A DNA stretch of 39,507 bases from Prochlorococcus sp. AG-311-J23 (lineage in GTDB: Bacteria > Cyanobacteriota > Cyanobacteriia > PCC-6307 > Cyanobiaceae), in the NCBI GenBank assembly GCA_003284375.1, contig QBVL01000015.1, positions 1 through 39,507 on the forward strand, in the 5' to 3' direction. Positions 8,959 to 18,870 of this stretch are shown one piece after another. How positions within the stretch are numbered: position 1 is the stretch's first letter; every line of letters begins with the position of its first letter. The position numbers and the translations under genes are program-made. The notes under the pieces are model-generated. The model had not been told where the DNA came from. It saw only the letters and a list, made by a program, of their open reading frames with translations, and did no database searches.

Positions 8959-10482
8959 TTAGGCTCGACCAGGAACTCGGCGGGTGGATTCGTCTCCAAG
9001 TTTTTTGAAGAGACCAAACTCAACCTGATCTCCAAGCTCTGGATCGATACCTGAGAATCTGTCGCCAAAGAGAGTCCTGGCAGCGTGCCACCAGTGCCCA
9101 AAGAGGAATAGCAAGCCAAAACACAAGTGAGCATAAGTGAACCAGGCTCTTGGAGAGCTTCTGAATACACCATCTGACTTGTAACGATCTCTGTCAAACT
9201 TGAAGGCTTCTCCAAGCTGAGATTTTCTGGCTAGACGTTTAACAATTACTGGATCAGTAAATGTTTGTCCATTTAATTCACCACCATAAACAGTAGCTGT
9301 GACTCCAGTTTGTTCAATGGAGTACTTAGCTTCGGCTCGACGGAAAGGAATGTCAGCTTTAACGTTCCCATCCTTGTCTTCAAGAATGACAGGGAAGTTC
9401 TCAAAGAAATTTGGAATTCTTCTTACTTCTAAGTCATTGCCATCGCTATCAGTAAATGAGATGTGACCTTGCCATCCACTTGGAACTCCATCTCCATTAA
9501 CCATTGCACCAACTCTGAATAGCCCTCCTTTGGCTGGGCTATTACCTACATAGTCATAGAAAGCAAGTTGCTCAGGAATGGCGGCATAAGCTTCAGCTTT
9601 CGAAGCACCATCATTCATAGACTCTTGAACTCTGCGGTTGATTTCGGTTTTGAAATACCCAGAATCCCATTGATATCTGGTAGGACCAAATAATTCAACT
9701 GGAGTTGTTGCTGATCCATACCACATGGTTCCAGCAACTACAAAGGATACAAAGAGAACAGCTGCTAGAGCACTAGCTAGAACGCCTTCAAGGCTACCTA
9801 ACTTTAGAGCCCTATAGAGCCTTTCTCCAGGTCTATTGGTGATATGGAATATTCCACCAATTATTCCTAAAAGTCCTGCCCCAACATGATTGGCGACAAT
9901 TCCTCCAGCATCGAAAGGATTAAATCCTTCTGCTCCCCAGACTGGAGCAACTTTTTCTACATGCCCAGTTAATCCATATGGATCAGAGACCCATATGCCT
10001 ACACCTGAGCAATGAAATGCGCCAAACCCAAAGCATGTCAGGCCAGCTAAGAAAAGATGAATTCCAAATATTCTTGGAAGATCTAAAGCTGGCTCTCCAG
10101 TGCGGGAATCTTCCCACAATTCAAGGTCCCAATATGTCCAGTGCCATACGGCAGCGAGCATTAGGAGACCACTGAAAACTATATGAGCTGCAGCAACACC
10201 TTCGAAGCTCCAGAAGCCGGGGTCGACTCCAGTTGCTCCGGTTATGTCCCATCCGTTCCAGCTACCTGTAATACCAAGGCGGGCCATAAAGGGCATGACA
10301 TACATGCCTTGGCGCCACATTGGATTAAGTACTGGATCAGAAGGATCAAAAATGGCCAATTCATATAAGGCCATTGAGCCGGCCCAGCCGGCTAGCAAAG
10401 CAGTATGCATGAGGTGCACGGCCAAGAGGCGGCCGGGGTCGTTGATAACGACTGTGTGCACCCGATACCAGGGCAATCCCAT
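8959..10482 (-). CDS. psbB: Photosystem II CP47 chlorophyll-binding protein
   Basis: This 507-residue core antenna protein starts [20 protein letters not shown], the canonical CP47 start. It has six membrane helices with the paired histidines that bind chlorophyll (for example [18 protein letters not shown] and [17 protein letters not shown]) and the large lumenal loop between helices V and VI. In Prochlorococcus it would bind divinyl chlorophyll a; that is family knowledge, not visible here. It leads a psbB-psbT unit. The ATG at 10482 lacks a strong Shine-Dalgarno sequence. Confidence 0.98.
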   Translation of the reverse strand: MGLPWYRVHTVVINDPGRLLAVHLMHTALLAGWAGSMALYELAIFDPSDPVLNPMWRQGMYVMPFMARLGITGSWNGWDITGATGVDPGFWSFEGVAAAHIVFSGLLMLAAVWHWTYWDLELWEDSRTGEPALDLPRIFGIHLFLAGLTCFGFGAFHCSGVGIWVSDPYGLTGHVEKVAPVWGAEGFNPFDAGGIVANHVGAGLLGIIGGIFHITNRPGERLYRALKLGSLEGVLASALAAVLFVSFVVAGTMWYGSATTPVELFGPTRYQWDSGYFKTEINRRVQESMNDGASKAEAYAAIPEQLAFYDYVGNSPAKGGLFRVGAMVNGDGVPSGWQGHISFTDSDGNDLEVRRIPNFFENFPVILEDKDGNVKADIPFRRAEAKYSIEQTGVTATVYGGELNGQTFTDPVIVKRLARKSQLGEAFKFDRDRYKSDGVFRSSPRAWFTYAHLCFGLLFLFGHWWHAARTLFGDRFSGIDPELGDQVEFGLFKKLGDESTRRVPGRA

Positions 10483-10959
10483 GGGTCAGGTTCGTATAAC
10501 GAAGCTGCTTAATGCAGCAAGACTCGCATGATCGTAAATGGTATTGCTTGAGTTAATGCAAAGGATGAAGATACCTGAAATGACTTTTGACACTCTTTCG
10601 TGAAATCCAACTGGTTTTGAGGGGCTGAAAATTGCGAGTAATCAGTCTCAGACTAGAAAAAATTAAAAAAAAAAAAAAAAGGAAGAATTTTTCGAATTTC
10701 AATTGAATTTGTAATTTTAAGACTTTTTCGTATCAAATTATTTTTAAAAAACTAAAAATCGAGCTCAAATCTAGTTGAAATCGATAGTTTGAAAATTATT
10801 TTTCGTGGTTTTCAAATTCACATAGTTGAACAGTTTTTTTACTCATAATTTTTCGGCAAATTACAAAATCTCAGTCTCTTTGATTCAAACCCCAGTTTTT
10901 CTGCTGAGGGGATATATAGTTTATTTCAGCAAAATTTGTTCTTAGTAAAAAACTCGGTT
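10483..10959. promoter_or_regulatory. Divergent psbB/psbM regulatory spacer
   Basis: These 477 very AT-rich bases separate leftward psbB from rightward psbM and hold no gene I can support. An A-rich run lies near 10663-10680. The hairpin-forming pair tttgaaaa and ttttcaaa surrounds 10800. A tatata element lies about 45 bases before psbM at 10912-10917 and may be its -10 region. Promoters for both genes should lie here; exact start sites cannot be read. Confidence 0.5.
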
Positions 10960-11118
10960 ATGGAAACCACTAGTTTTGGCTTTGCCGCAAGTCTTTTATT
11001 TGTTGGGGTACCAACTATCTTTCTAATCGGTTTATTTGTTTCTACCAGTGATGGTGAGAAATCAAGCTTTTATTCTGATACCAGTAAAGGAAGATTGAGC
11101 CCTGAGCCTAAAAAGTGA
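10960..11118 (+). CDS. psbM: Photosystem II protein M, with C-terminal extension
   Basis: This 52-residue protein begins METTSFGFAASLLFVGVPT and has one membrane helix of the pattern LFVGVPTIFLIGLFV, matching PsbM at the photosystem II dimer interface. I chose the ATG at 10960 rather than the upstream TTG at 10936, because the family starts at this methionine. Canonical PsbM is about 34-36 residues; here a polar tail of about 16 residues (SSFYSDTSKGRLSPEPKK) follows the helix. It is divergent from psbB. Confidence 0.88.
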   Translation: METTSFGFAASLLFVGVPTIFLIGLFVSTSDGEKSSFYSDTSKGRLSPEPKK

Positions 11119-11254
11119 TTTAAGACTTTTTCTAATGCGAAGATCTCTAGTATTTGCTCGAGGTCAATATTTTATTGAGGTTTTACTGTAAAGGTATCGC
11201 TTCGAAAGTCTTTATATTAAATTCAACGACTAAGAAAATTGGTTCTTTTTTCGT

Positions 11255-11695
11255 ATGAATTCAACAGATAATATATGGAGATTAACAAAAACAGTTCTTC
11301 CCCAACACACTGATCATGCAGGGGTTATGTGGCATGGTTCTTATTTAAACTTCTTAGAAGAGGGGAGAATTGATGCTTTAGATAAAGTTGGATATTCGTA
11401 TCCAACTTTATCTAAAAAAGGTTTCGAGATCCCAGTCTTTTCAATTCAACTAAGATATAAAATATCTTTTATTCATGGCGATAAAGTTCTTTTAGCGAGT
11501 CAATTTAAACTGGAAAATAAAATACGACTTTCTTGCAAAACTTTATTTTTAAAATCAAACGGTGATATTGGTGCAGAAGCAAAAATAGGACTTGTTGTTG
11601 CAAGAAAAACAAATGACTCTATAAAGTTAGTGAGAGAATTACCAATACAAATTAAAAATATATTATTAATGCTCGAAGAAGGACCAAAAATATAA
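11255..11695 (+). CDS. Hotdog-fold thioesterase (4HBT/YbgC-like)
   Basis: This 146-residue protein has the 4-hydroxybenzoyl-CoA thioesterase pattern: a TDHAGVMWHGSYLNFLEEGR motif near residues 19-38, containing the catalytic-type aspartate, the HAGV turn and the glutamate on the long helix. Related cyanobacterial proteins hydrolyse 1,4-dihydroxy-2-naphthoyl-CoA in phylloquinone synthesis, which is a plausible role here but not provable from this sequence. It lies 15 bases before prmC on the same strand, so the two are probably cotranscribed. Confidence 0.8.
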   Translation: MNSTDNIWRLTKTVLPQHTDHAGVMWHGSYLNFLEEGRIDALDKVGYSYPTLSKKGFEIPVFSIQLRYKISFIHGDKVLLASQFKLENKIRLSCKTLFLKSNGDIGAEAKIGLVVARKTNDSIKLVRELPIQIKNILLMLEEGPKI

Positions 11696-11710
11696 GGAAT
11701 TGAGGAATCT

Positions 11711-12583
11711 ATGATGTTTAAATCTATTCCTGGTGACGCTTTTCTTCAATGGAGAAGAAAAATGATAATAACAGGAGGTAGGAAAGTTGATTTTGATTGG
11801 CTTTTGTATATTGCGGCTGGAGTCTCTTGGGCTAAATTACAAAGCATTATTTTGAATCCTGAGACTTTTATTTCCTTAGATATTTCAACTGCTGAATTAG
11901 AATTTATTTGGGAATCTCATTTGAAAGATCAAACCCCACTTCAGTATTTGATTTCTAAGTGCCCCTGGAGAGATATTGAGTTAGAGGTTTCATCAGAAGC
12001 TCTGATCCCTAGACAAGAAACAGAACTTTTGATTGATGTTGCTTTGAAAAAAATTACTAATGTTGATTGTGGCAGATGGGCTGATCTTGGTACAGGCTCT
12101 GGAGCTATTGCAGTATCTTTAGCTAAATCTCTTTCTGACTGGAATGGACATGCAACAGACATTAGCAATGAGGCATTAGAACTAGCAAAAAGAAATTTAA
12201 AATCTATTGCGCCAAATGCAAATGTGAGATTTTCTATGGGTGATTGGTGGGAACCTTTGAAAAGATGGAGGGGAAGCTTTGATTTGGTTTTAAGTAATCC
12301 TCCTTATATTCCCTCCGATTTAATTGAAAAGTTAGAACCAGTTGTTAAAAATCATGAGCCAATTCTTGCCTTGGATGGTGGAAAGGATGGAATGAATGCT
12401 TCTAGGAAAATTATCCTCGGAGCATTAAATGGACTTGCCAAAGGAGGTTGGTTGATTCTTGAACATCATTTTGATCAAAGTGAAAAGATAACTAGTTTTA
12501 TGAAAAATATTGGAATGGAAGAGGTTTCTTTTGAAAAAGATTTAAGTGGAATTAAGCGCTATGCAATTTGTCGTAGAAAATAA
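11711..12583 (+). CDS. prmC: Peptide chain release factor glutamine methyltransferase
   Basis: This 290-residue enzyme methylates the GGQ glutamine of release factors using S-adenosylmethionine. It has the N-terminal helical domain ending in the PLQYLISKCPW region, the SAM-binding motif WADLGTGSGAIAVSLA near residue 120, and the diagnostic NPPYIP motif near residue 197. Two adjacent ATGs (11711 and 11714) could serve as start. The next gene, tsaC, starts one base after its stop, so the two are likely translated together. Confidence 0.94.
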   Translation: MMFKSIPGDAFLQWRRKMIITGGRKVDFDWLLYIAAGVSWAKLQSIILNPETFISLDISTAELEFIWESHLKDQTPLQYLISKCPWRDIELEVSSEALIPRQETELLIDVALKKITNVDCGRWADLGTGSGAIAVSLAKSLSDWNGHATDISNEALELAKRNLKSIAPNANVRFSMGDWWEPLKRWRGSFDLVLSNPPYIPSDLIEKLEPVVKNHEPILALDGGKDGMNASRKIILGALNGLAKGGWLILEHHFDQSEKITSFMKNIGMEEVSFEKDLSGIKRYAICRRK

Positions 12584-12584
12584 A

Positions 12585-13160
12585 ATGATCACCCAGCAAT
12601 TTGGAATTTATGAGTTGGCTTTGAAGTTGAAAAAGGGATCTTTAGCTTTATTCCCTACTGATACTTTGCCAGCAATTTGTTCATACCCAAAATACTCAAA
12701 AAAAATATGGACTATTAAGAAAAGGCCTTCAAGTAAGCCACTCATATTAATGGGAGGTTGCTTGGATGATTTGTTTGAATTTGTACATCCATGTGCTTTG
12801 GAAGATGGCTCTCAATTGGCGAAAATCTATTGGCCTGGAGCATTAACAATGGTTTTGCCCACGATAGGGAACTTATCTGAGCATTTGAATGGCAATTCAA
12901 ATGCTGTTGGTTTCAGAGTCCCCGCACTAAGAATTGCAAGAGATTTGCTAATGCAAACTGGCCCTCTTGCAACTACAAGTGCAAACATTTCTGGAGAAGC
13001 ACCTGTTAAAGATGCGATGGAAGCTTCGATTAAATTCCCTGGGATTCCAATACTGGCTCCTATCCCTTGGCCAAATTCTTCTGGAATGGCAAGCACAGTT
13101 GTTGAATGGGAAAATGGAAAGTGGAATTTGTTAAGGCCTGGTTCAGTCGTTTTGAAATAA
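12585..13160 (+). CDS. tsaC: Threonylcarbamoyl-AMP synthase (Sua5/YrdC family)
   Basis: This 191-residue protein makes threonylcarbamoyl-AMP for the t6A modification of tRNAs. It has the YrdC-domain motifs LFPTDTLPAI, IKKRPSSKPLILM and GPLATTSANISGEAP, the last forming the nucleotide-binding end. An upstream in-frame ATG at 12546 would overlap prmC by 38 bases. I prefer 12585, which begins one base after the prmC stop and leaves the family core intact. It is followed closely by a small membrane protein gene. Confidence 0.9.
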   Translation: MITQQFGIYELALKLKKGSLALFPTDTLPAICSYPKYSKKIWTIKKRPSSKPLILMGGCLDDLFEFVHPCALEDGSQLAKIYWPGALTMVLPTIGNLSEHLNGNSNAVGFRVPALRIARDLLMQTGPLATTSANISGEAPVKDAMEASIKFPGIPILAPIPWPNSSGMASTVVEWENGKWNLLRPGSVVLK

Positions 13161-13168
13161 AGAATCCA

Positions 13169-13327
13169 ATGATTTATCTACTTTTAATAGTTTTGTTAGT
13201 GCAATCTATTTTTTGGTGGCTTTTCAGACTCCCCATAATGAGTTTTGATTGGATTTTTCAATTAAAATTCTTAAGCCTATTTATTTCAGCTTTTTTAATT
13301 TGGATAATTTCTGGTAAATCTAAATAG
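13169..13327 (+). CDS. Small membrane protein of unknown function
   Basis: I do not recognise this protein of 52 residues. It is almost all hydrophobic, with two predicted membrane helices (residues about 2-17 and 32-47) separated by a short polar loop, and a basic end, GKSK. The frame stays open upstream into tsaC, but the ATG at 13169, 8 bases after the tsaC stop, gives a sensible N-terminus right at a membrane segment. Position suggests it is the last gene of the thioesterase-prmC-tsaC run. Confidence 0.6.
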   Translation: MIYLLLIVLLVQSIFWWLFRLPIMSFDWIFQLKFLSLFISAFLIWIISGKSK

Positions 13328-13351
13328 ATCTTTTAGTTCTGGTTTTTAAAA

Positions 13352-13423
13352 TGCCGGCTAACAGATTTGAACTGATGACCTTCGCTTTACAAAAGCGCTG
13401 CTCTACCGCTGAGCTAAGCCGGC
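13352..13423 (-). tRNA. tRNA-Thr (TGT)
   Basis: The minus strand gives a 72-base cloverleaf. The acceptor GCCGGCT pairs with AGCCGGC, the D arm is AGCTC..GAGC, the anticodon loop is TTTGTAA with anticodon TGT, and the T arm carries GTTCAAATC. The discriminator base is A and no CCA is encoded. Confidence 0.95.
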
Positions 13424-13547
13424 AATCTTTTTATCTTACCTAAAAAAGTAATATTAAAGTTAATTTATGTAAGAAATTTGTTAAAAATACTTTTGTAAAT
13501 AACTTTTTTTGATCTCATCCAACAAATGAATGCCATGTTGGAATTGA

Positions 13548-13886
13548 TTAAGATTTTTGATCTGTACCTTCAGTTTCTTCTTCTGACTGTTTAGGAGGCT
13601 CTTTAAGTTGGATTTGACCAGTCATAGTCCTTTTTATTGGTAAGTTTGCTACTAATGCGGTCATGCGATCTTCTGTCTCAAGACTTACTGCGCCTTCATC
13701 AACGTCTATCTCTACATACTTTGCTACCACCTCAAGTATTTCTTTTCTCATTTGATCTAAAAGTTCTGTACTCAGATCTGATCGATCATGAGCTAAAACA
13801 AGTTGCAACCTCTCTCTCGCGGTGCTCGCGCTAGCCGGCTGTCTACGTAGTAACTTGTTGATAATGTCTCTGAGGGTCATTGTCAT
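13548..13886 (-). CDS. minE: Cell division topological specificity factor MinE
   Basis: This 112-residue protein has the MinD-activating region near residues 18-38 ([19 protein letters not shown]), followed by the dimerisation domain ([14 protein letters not shown]). It stimulates the MinD ATPase and keeps the division inhibitor away from midcell. It starts 4 bases after minD and is the last gene of the min operon. The acidic C-terminal tail of about 20 residues is longer than in E. coli MinE, as is usual in cyanobacteria. Confidence 0.95.
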   Translation of the reverse strand: MTMTLRDIINKLLRRQPASASTARERLQLVLAHDRSDLSTELLDQMRKEILEVVAKYVEIDVDEGAVSLETEDRMTALVANLPIKRTMTGQIQLKEPPKQSEEETEGTDQKS

Positions 13887-13890
13887 TGCT

Positions 13891-14727
13891 TTAGAAAATT
13901 TTTGTTTGCATTAGTCTTCTAAATTTCGCACCAAATCCAGAACTCTCCTTTAATGGATCAATAAGTGGAATATCTTCTCCTTGTAATCTCTTTGCAATAT
14001 TTAGATAGCATTTAGCTGCTGGGGAATTAACGCTATTTAAAGTTAGTGGCTCTCCTCTATTTGTACTGACAATTATTTGTTCATCTTCAAGCACCAGGCC
14101 AAGTAAAGGTAAGGCTAAAATATCAGTCACATCGTTGATAGAAAGCATTTCTTGGTTAGCCATCATCTTTGGCCTAACTCTATTAAGAACTAACTGAACT
14201 GGTTTAATACTATTTGTATTAAGTAAACCAATTACTCTGTCTGCATCTCTAACTGCTGACACCTCTGGATTGGTCACTACTATCGCTTCTTGAGAGGCTG
14301 CCATAGCATTTTTAAATCCATCCTCAACTCCTGCAGGGCAGTCAATTAAAACGTAATTAAACTGTTCTTTTAGCATATCTACTATTCGTTTCATATCATC
14401 GGGCTTTAACCAATCAAGCATTCTTGGATTACCCGCAGGAAGTAAAGATAGATTGGATTCTTGCTTGTGCTTCACTAAGGCCTGATCAAGTCTGCATTCC
14501 TCTTCTAGAACTTCTTGTGCTGTGTACACAATTCGATTTTCAAGGCCTAAAAGTAGATCTAAATTTCTTAGGCCAAAGTCTGCGTCTAAAACAGCAGTGG
14601 TTAAACCTTGCCTTGCTAGTGAAATGCCAAGATTAGCTGTAAGGGTTGTCTTGCCAACACCACCCTTTCCTGAGCAAATAAGAATGACGCGTGTATCTGT
14701 CGCCACTGACCTCCTTGGATTCGTCAA
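13891..14727 (-). CDS. minD: Septum site-determining ATPase MinD
   Basis: This 278-residue ATPase has the deviant Walker A motif [17 protein letters not shown] near residue 19, a switch region ([18 protein letters not shown]), Walker B ([14 protein letters not shown]), and a C-terminal amphipathic membrane-targeting helix ([14 protein letters not shown]). It recruits MinC to the membrane and oscillates or forms gradients under MinE control. The first nine residues before the Walker region are variable. It lies between minC and minE. Confidence 0.96.
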   Translation of the reverse strand: MTNPRRSVATDTRVILICSGKGGVGKTTLTANLGISLARQGLTTAVLDADFGLRNLDLLLGLENRIVYTAQEVLEEECRLDQALVKHKQESNLSLLPAGNPRMLDWLKPDDMKRIVDMLKEQFNYVLIDCPAGVEDGFKNAMAASQEAIVVTNPEVSAVRDADRVIGLLNTNSIKPVQLVLNRVRPKMMANQEMLSINDVTDILALPLLGLVLEDEQIIVSTNRGEPLTLNSVNSPAAKCYLNIAKRLQGEDIPLIDPLKESSGFGAKFRRLMQTKIF

Positions 14728-14858
14728 ACTTTAGTTCGATTTTGATGGAGAAAAAAGCTTTATTGTTATATAAGTTGTATTGGGTTTGCTTTTGAAGACA
14801 TCTCCTGAGTAAGTATGAAGTAATTTTTTCTGGCTTTTTGTCTGAAAACTTGATGAGT

Positions 14859-15518
14859 TTAGCTATTAAATTGTGTGGTCAAAAGTGGTGTAATTATAAT
14901 TTCTTCAGAATCTATTTTTGCTTGTTCTGCATGACCAAGTTGAGGCTTCTCCTTAGGCCCCCTAGCAATTTTTTTTGCGATTCTTAGTTGAACAGGTCTA
15001 AGTTGAAGTGCGGATATTGTTGCTTTAGAGTTGCCTTTGGTTCCTGCATGGGCAATCCCAAGAAGTTTTCCCCAAATAATTATATTTCCCTCTGCGCTAA
15101 CTTTTGCCCCTGGATTAACATCTCCAAGGATTAACAAATTCCCAGGACTTTCAAGATACTCGCCTGACCTGACAGTTCCTTGATGAAAGTGAGTTTTTGA
15201 AAAAGTTAGATTTTTTTTATTTGCATCTGAGGTATTTTTTGAATTATTTTCAATACTAAATTGAGATTTATAACCTAGTGATTGTGAGCTTACGATCGTC
15301 TTTGGAGACGATGAGCAAAAACCAGTGATTTTACAATCATATTGATTCACAATTTCTATTATTTCTGATATGTCTTTACATGAAAGATCGATATTCTCTG
15401 AATCTATTTCTAAATTATTTGACCTAAGCATTTTTAGTTTATTTTTGAAACCTATTTTCCATTTAGGGTCGTTTATATCTCCGATATTAATTATTATTTT
15501 TTGATTGTTTGAATTCAT
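14859..15518 (-). CDS. minC: Septum site-determining protein MinC
   Basis: This 219-residue protein has a weakly conserved N-terminal half and a clear MinC C-terminal beta-helix domain from about residue 110 (GTVRSGEYLESPGNLLILGD, then AEGNIIIWGKLLGIAHAG). The C-terminal domain binds MinD and dimerises; the N-terminal domain inhibits FtsZ assembly. It begins 2 bases after the stop of the HD-domain gene, so the two are coupled. There is a gap of 131 bases before minD, where an internal promoter is possible. Confidence 0.93.
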   Translation of the reverse strand: MNSNNQKIIINIGDINDPKWKIGFKNKLKMLRSNNLEIDSENIDLSCKDISEIIEIVNQYDCKITGFCSSSPKTIVSSQSLGYKSQFSIENNSKNTSDANKKNLTFSKTHFHQGTVRSGEYLESPGNLLILGDVNPGAKVSAEGNIIIWGKLLGIAHAGTKGNSKATISALQLRPVQLRIAKKIARGPKEKPQLGHAEQAKIDSEEIIITPLLTTQFNS

Positions 15519-15520
15519 TT

Positions 15521-16780
15521 CTAATTGTGTTTCATTTTTAGTTTCTCAATCTCTATTTTTAATTCAATTTCTATTTCTTTTGGATAAATCAACCATGAAG
15601 CTTGATTAGGTTGAATTAATCTCTCAACTAAAGGTGAAACTTTCTCTAAAGCTTGTAACTTATCACCGTCCCATAAACGAAGTCCATGTTTATAAGGATG
15701 GTAACTTTTAACTATTTGTTCTCTTAACCCACAGGATATATCTGGCTCAATGCAATACTTTTCAGATAATTTTCTAGCTTTTGCTAGCGATTCAAGTCTT
15801 GTCTCTAAATTAAAGGAGGATATATTTAGTGCTTTTAATAAATTTCTATGTATGAAGCGCCTACAAAGATTGGATAGATTGTCATAACTACAGTCTTGCC
15901 ATTTGTGAATATGATACCCAGTTACTATGTCATCATTATATAAAAAACTATCTAGGCTCATTTCTTCATGATTCCAAAGCCATTCAGACATGCTTTTATC
16001 AGCCCATAAGTTTTTTGGACCAATTTTTCTTGCTGTTTTTATAATTTGCTCTAATAACCAATTACAAACTTCATTTAATCGATGATTGTATACGCTTCTA
16101 TACATTAGATTCCTTATGACTAAATAATGCTCAACTGCCATTAATCCTTTTGGATGTATTGCTAAATCTCCATCAGGCGAGATTGTCATTGCTGAAATTA
16201 TTCGGTCTATATCTAATTGACCATATCTTGCCCCCGTTGTATAACTATCTCTCATTAGATAATCAAGTCTATCACAGTCTAATTGACTACTGATTAACGA
16301 AATTAGTGATTTTTTTACTGCTTTTCTCGATTGAATCAACTCTGAGATTTCTTTTGCATTTCCTTTCCCATATTTATTAAGTATGCTAGTTATTTCTTGA
16401 CTTGAATTTATTAATTTAGCGGTCCATGATTCATGTTTTATTTTGAAAATTTCTTCACTTGTATGACTTAGTGGACCATGCCCTAAATCATGTAAAAGCG
16501 CAGCACCATAGAGGATGAATTTATGTTCTTTTAATCCAGAATCAAAGTTTGATAAATGATGTATGGCTCTTCTTGCTAGATGAAAGACACCAAGAGAATG
16601 AGTGAATCTGCTTGATTCCGCACCATGAAAAGTTAAGTATGCAGGACCTAATTGTTTGATTCTTCTTAATCTTTGAAATGGGGAGGAATCTATTAATTCC
16701 ATCACCATTTTTTCCTCTGGAATTGAACTATTTAATGTAATGGATTGATGAAGAGGGTCGTAATAAGTTCTTGAGGACAT
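15521..16780 (-). CDS. HD-superfamily phosphohydrolase (dGTPase-like)
   Basis: This 419-residue protein has the metal ligands of the HD family in order: a histidine in SSRFTHSLGVFHLA near residue 60, the HD pair in GAALLHDLGHGPLSHTSE near residue 95, and the distal aspartate in LDCDRLDYLMRDS near residue 175. The HDLGHGPLSH motif groups it with dGTP triphosphohydrolase/SAMHD1-like and YwfO-like enzymes that hydrolyse nucleotides; the actual substrate is unknown. It lies 3 bases after the protease gene and 2 before minC, so it is part of the same leftward operon. Confidence 0.88.
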   Translation of the reverse strand: MSSRTYYDPLHQSITLNSSIPEEKMVMELIDSSPFQRLRRIKQLGPAYLTFHGAESSRFTHSLGVFHLARRAIHHLSNFDSGLKEHKFILYGAALLHDLGHGPLSHTSEEIFKIKHESWTAKLINSSQEITSILNKYGKGNAKEISELIQSRKAVKKSLISLISSQLDCDRLDYLMRDSYTTGARYGQLDIDRIISAMTISPDGDLAIHPKGLMAVEHYLVIRNLMYRSVYNHRLNEVCNWLLEQIIKTARKIGPKNLWADKSMSEWLWNHEEMSLDSFLYNDDIVTGYHIHKWQDCSYDNLSNLCRRFIHRNLLKALNISSFNLETRLESLAKARKLSEKYCIEPDISCGLREQIVKSYHPYKHGLRLWDGDKLQALEKVSPLVERLIQPNQASWLIYPKEIEIELKIEIEKLKMKHN

Positions 16781-16783
16781 GAC

Positions 16784-18091
16784 TTATTCAATTTCTTGGC
16801 TTATTACTTGTTCTTCTTTTACTAAAGTTTTCGATGATTTTTCTGAGACTTCTTCTTTGTCTAAAGTTGCTTGCAAAATCAGCTCTGCATCTAAAAGCCA
16901 TCTGTCTTCATCAGAGCCTGGATTAAGTGGCTCTGGCATTTCTAATAGGCGATCAGGATCAATTCCAAGATTTTGTATGTCTCTACCACTTGGTGTTAAA
17001 TAGCTAGCAACTGTTACAGCTAAACCACTACCATCACTGAGATTGGTTAAAGATTGTATGAGGCCTTTCCCAAAAGTTTTATTACCTATGAGCTCAGACC
17101 TTTTATTGTCCTGAAGCGCACCAGCAAGAATTTCACTAGCACTTGCTGTCCCCTCATTTACCAAAGTGACCATAGGGCCATCATAAATAGTTTCTAATTC
17201 AGAACTGATGGGATCATTTATTGAATCTCTTTTTTTTGTTTCAACAATAGGCATGTTGCTGAGGAAATCGTCAGCAACTGCAAGACCAGAACTTACGAGA
17301 CCTCCAGAGTTATTTCTTAGGTCCAAAATAAGCCCATCAATTTCTTTGCCAGAAAGTTCTTCCAATGCTTCCTTGACTTTTTCAGGGACTCCCTCACTAA
17401 ATTGAGTAATTCTTAAATAACCAAATGTATGTGATTCATTTCTTATTCTCTTAGTCCTGACTGGTCTTAAATCAACACTTCTCCTTTCTAGAGAAATTTC
17501 TTTTATTTCATTGTCTGGTAGTTCTAACTCAACAACTACTTGTGTTCCAGTTTGCCCTCTCAATTTTGCTGCAGTTGCTTCAAGTCCTAATTGCTTAGGA
17601 GATTGCCCGTTGACTTTTTTTATAATCGTTCCACTTGTAATCCCTGCATCAGAGGAGGGAGAGCCTTCGAGAGGAGATATTACAACTATCTCTCCATCTT
17701 CCTTTCTTGCTCCCAATTGAAGTCCAACTCCATTGATTTCGCTACCTATATTGCTTTTCTTCATGGCTTCGTAATCAACTGGTCTTAATAATCGCGTGTA
17801 GGGATCTCCAAGGGGAAGAAGCATTGCTTCGATAGCTGAATATGCCTGTTGAGAATTGTTTATTGGCTTTTCAAGAGCTTTTTGACGAAGCTTTTTCCAT
17901 TGAATTTCATCAAATTTCTTAGGATCTAAGTAACCCGCATTAACTAGATTCCAGGCCTCAATAACCAGCAATTGTCCATCATTTAGGGCAAAAGCGGGCT
18001 GAGTAAAGACTTGAAATAAAATTCCGAAGCATATTAATACTGCAAATAATCTTTGCAGTAGCTTAGTTAAAGTTTTAACAGATAAAAGCAT
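16784..18091 (-). CDS. Carboxyl-terminal processing protease (S41 family)
   Basis: This is a 435-residue exported serine protease. The N-terminus carries a hydrophobic signal segment (LFAVLICFGILFQV) ending near QPAFA. A PDZ domain with NGVGLQLGARKEDGEIVVIS follows, then the S41 catalytic core with the serine in NEGTASASEILAGAL and the lysine in KTFGKGLIQ. Members process D1 or other proteins in the thylakoid lumen; which paralog this is cannot be read. I moved the start to the ATG at 18091, because the longer frame from 18154 adds an unlikely N-terminus that nearly reaches the petB start. It is first of the cluster leading to minE. Confidence 0.88.
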   Translation of the reverse strand: MLLSVKTLTKLLQRLFAVLICFGILFQVFTQPAFALNDGQLLVIEAWNLVNAGYLDPKKFDEIQWKKLRQKALEKPINNSQQAYSAIEAMLLPLGDPYTRLLRPVDYEAMKKSNIGSEINGVGLQLGARKEDGEIVVISPLEGSPSSDAGITSGTIIKKVNGQSPKQLGLEATAAKLRGQTGTQVVVELELPDNEIKEISLERRSVDLRPVRTKRIRNESHTFGYLRITQFSEGVPEKVKEALEELSGKEIDGLILDLRNNSGGLVSSGLAVADDFLSNMPIVETKKRDSINDPISSELETIYDGPMVTLVNEGTASASEILAGALQDNKRSELIGNKTFGKGLIQSLTNLSDGSGLAVTVASYLTPSGRDIQNLGIDPDRLLEMPEPLNPGSDEDRWLLDAELILQATLDKEEVSEKSSKTLVKEEQVISQEIE

Positions 18092-18160
18092 TAGATTGAT
18101 CTTTTGCGGCGACCAAGGGGCACATCGAGTAAGATATTTGAAAGTACAGTGCATAAGTGG

Positions 18161-18817
18161 ATGGCGAACTCTTCACCGGTTTATGACTGGTTCCAGGAAC
18201 GTCTTGAAATACAGGACATAGCTGATGATGTCACTTCAAAATACGTACCTCCACATGTCAACATTTTTTATTGTCTTGGTGGCATAACACTGGTTTGTTT
18301 CTTGATTCAATTCGCGACTGGATTCGCGATGACCTTTTACTACAAACCCACAGTAACTGAAGCTTATAGCTCAGTAAGTTATCTGATGACAGATGTTAGT
18401 TTTGGTTGGTTGATTAGATCAGTTCATAGATGGAGTGCCTCAATGATGGTACTCATGCTTATTTTGCATGTTTTTCGAGTTTATTTGACTGGTGGATTTA
18501 AAAGACCTAGAGAATTGACATGGATAACCGGAGTGGTTATGGCTGTTATAACTGTTGCTTTTGGAGTTACAGGGTATTCATTGCCTTGGGACCAAGTCGG
18601 TTATTGGGCAGTTAAAATTGTTTCTGGAGTTCCCGCAGCTATTCCAGTTATTGGTGACTTTATGGTCGAACTTCTTAGAGGTGGTGAGAGCGTTGGGCAA
18701 TCAACTCTGACAAGGTTTTACAGTCTTCATACTTTTGTTATGCCATGGCTATTGGCTGTATTTATGTTGATGCATTTTCTAATGATTAGAAAACAAGGAA
18801 TCTCCGGTCCCTTATAA
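18161..18817 (+). CDS. petB: Cytochrome b6
   Basis: This 218-residue protein has four membrane helices and haem-ligand histidines in the segments [20 protein letters not shown] and [20 protein letters not shown] cysteine in NIFYCLGG near residue 38 matches the ligand that attaches the extra haem c in cytochrome b6f. The open frame starts earlier at 18104, but the family start [11 protein letters not shown] falls at 18161. It forms an operon with petD, 53 bases downstream, and is divergent from the protease gene across a promoter spacer of about 70 bases. Confidence 0.97.
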   Translation: MANSSPVYDWFQERLEIQDIADDVTSKYVPPHVNIFYCLGGITLVCFLIQFATGFAMTFYYKPTVTEAYSSVSYLMTDVSFGWLIRSVHRWSASMMVLMLILHVFRVYLTGGFKRPRELTWITGVVMAVITVAFGVTGYSLPWDQVGYWAVKIVSGVPAAIPVIGDFMVELLRGGESVGQSTLTRFYSLHTFVMPWLLAVFMLMHFLMIRKQGISGPL

Positions 18818-18870
18818 TTAAATTTATTTATTTATTTAACCCTTAATTTTCTTAAACCAAACCTTAAACC

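Noticed and set aside
9978-10531. Plus-strand frames opposite psbB (10244-10531 and others)
   Set aside because: They are antisense shadows of a conserved photosystem gene and have no ribosome binding site or family pattern.
12546-12584. Longer start for tsaC inside prmC
   Set aside because: It adds 13 residues read from the prmC coding frame overlap, while the ATG one base after the prmC stop gives the expected N-terminus.
18092-18154. Longer N-terminus of the S41 protease
   Set aside because: The extra residues put charged sequence before the signal peptide and occupy the petB promoter spacer; the ATG at 18091 fits a signal sequence better.
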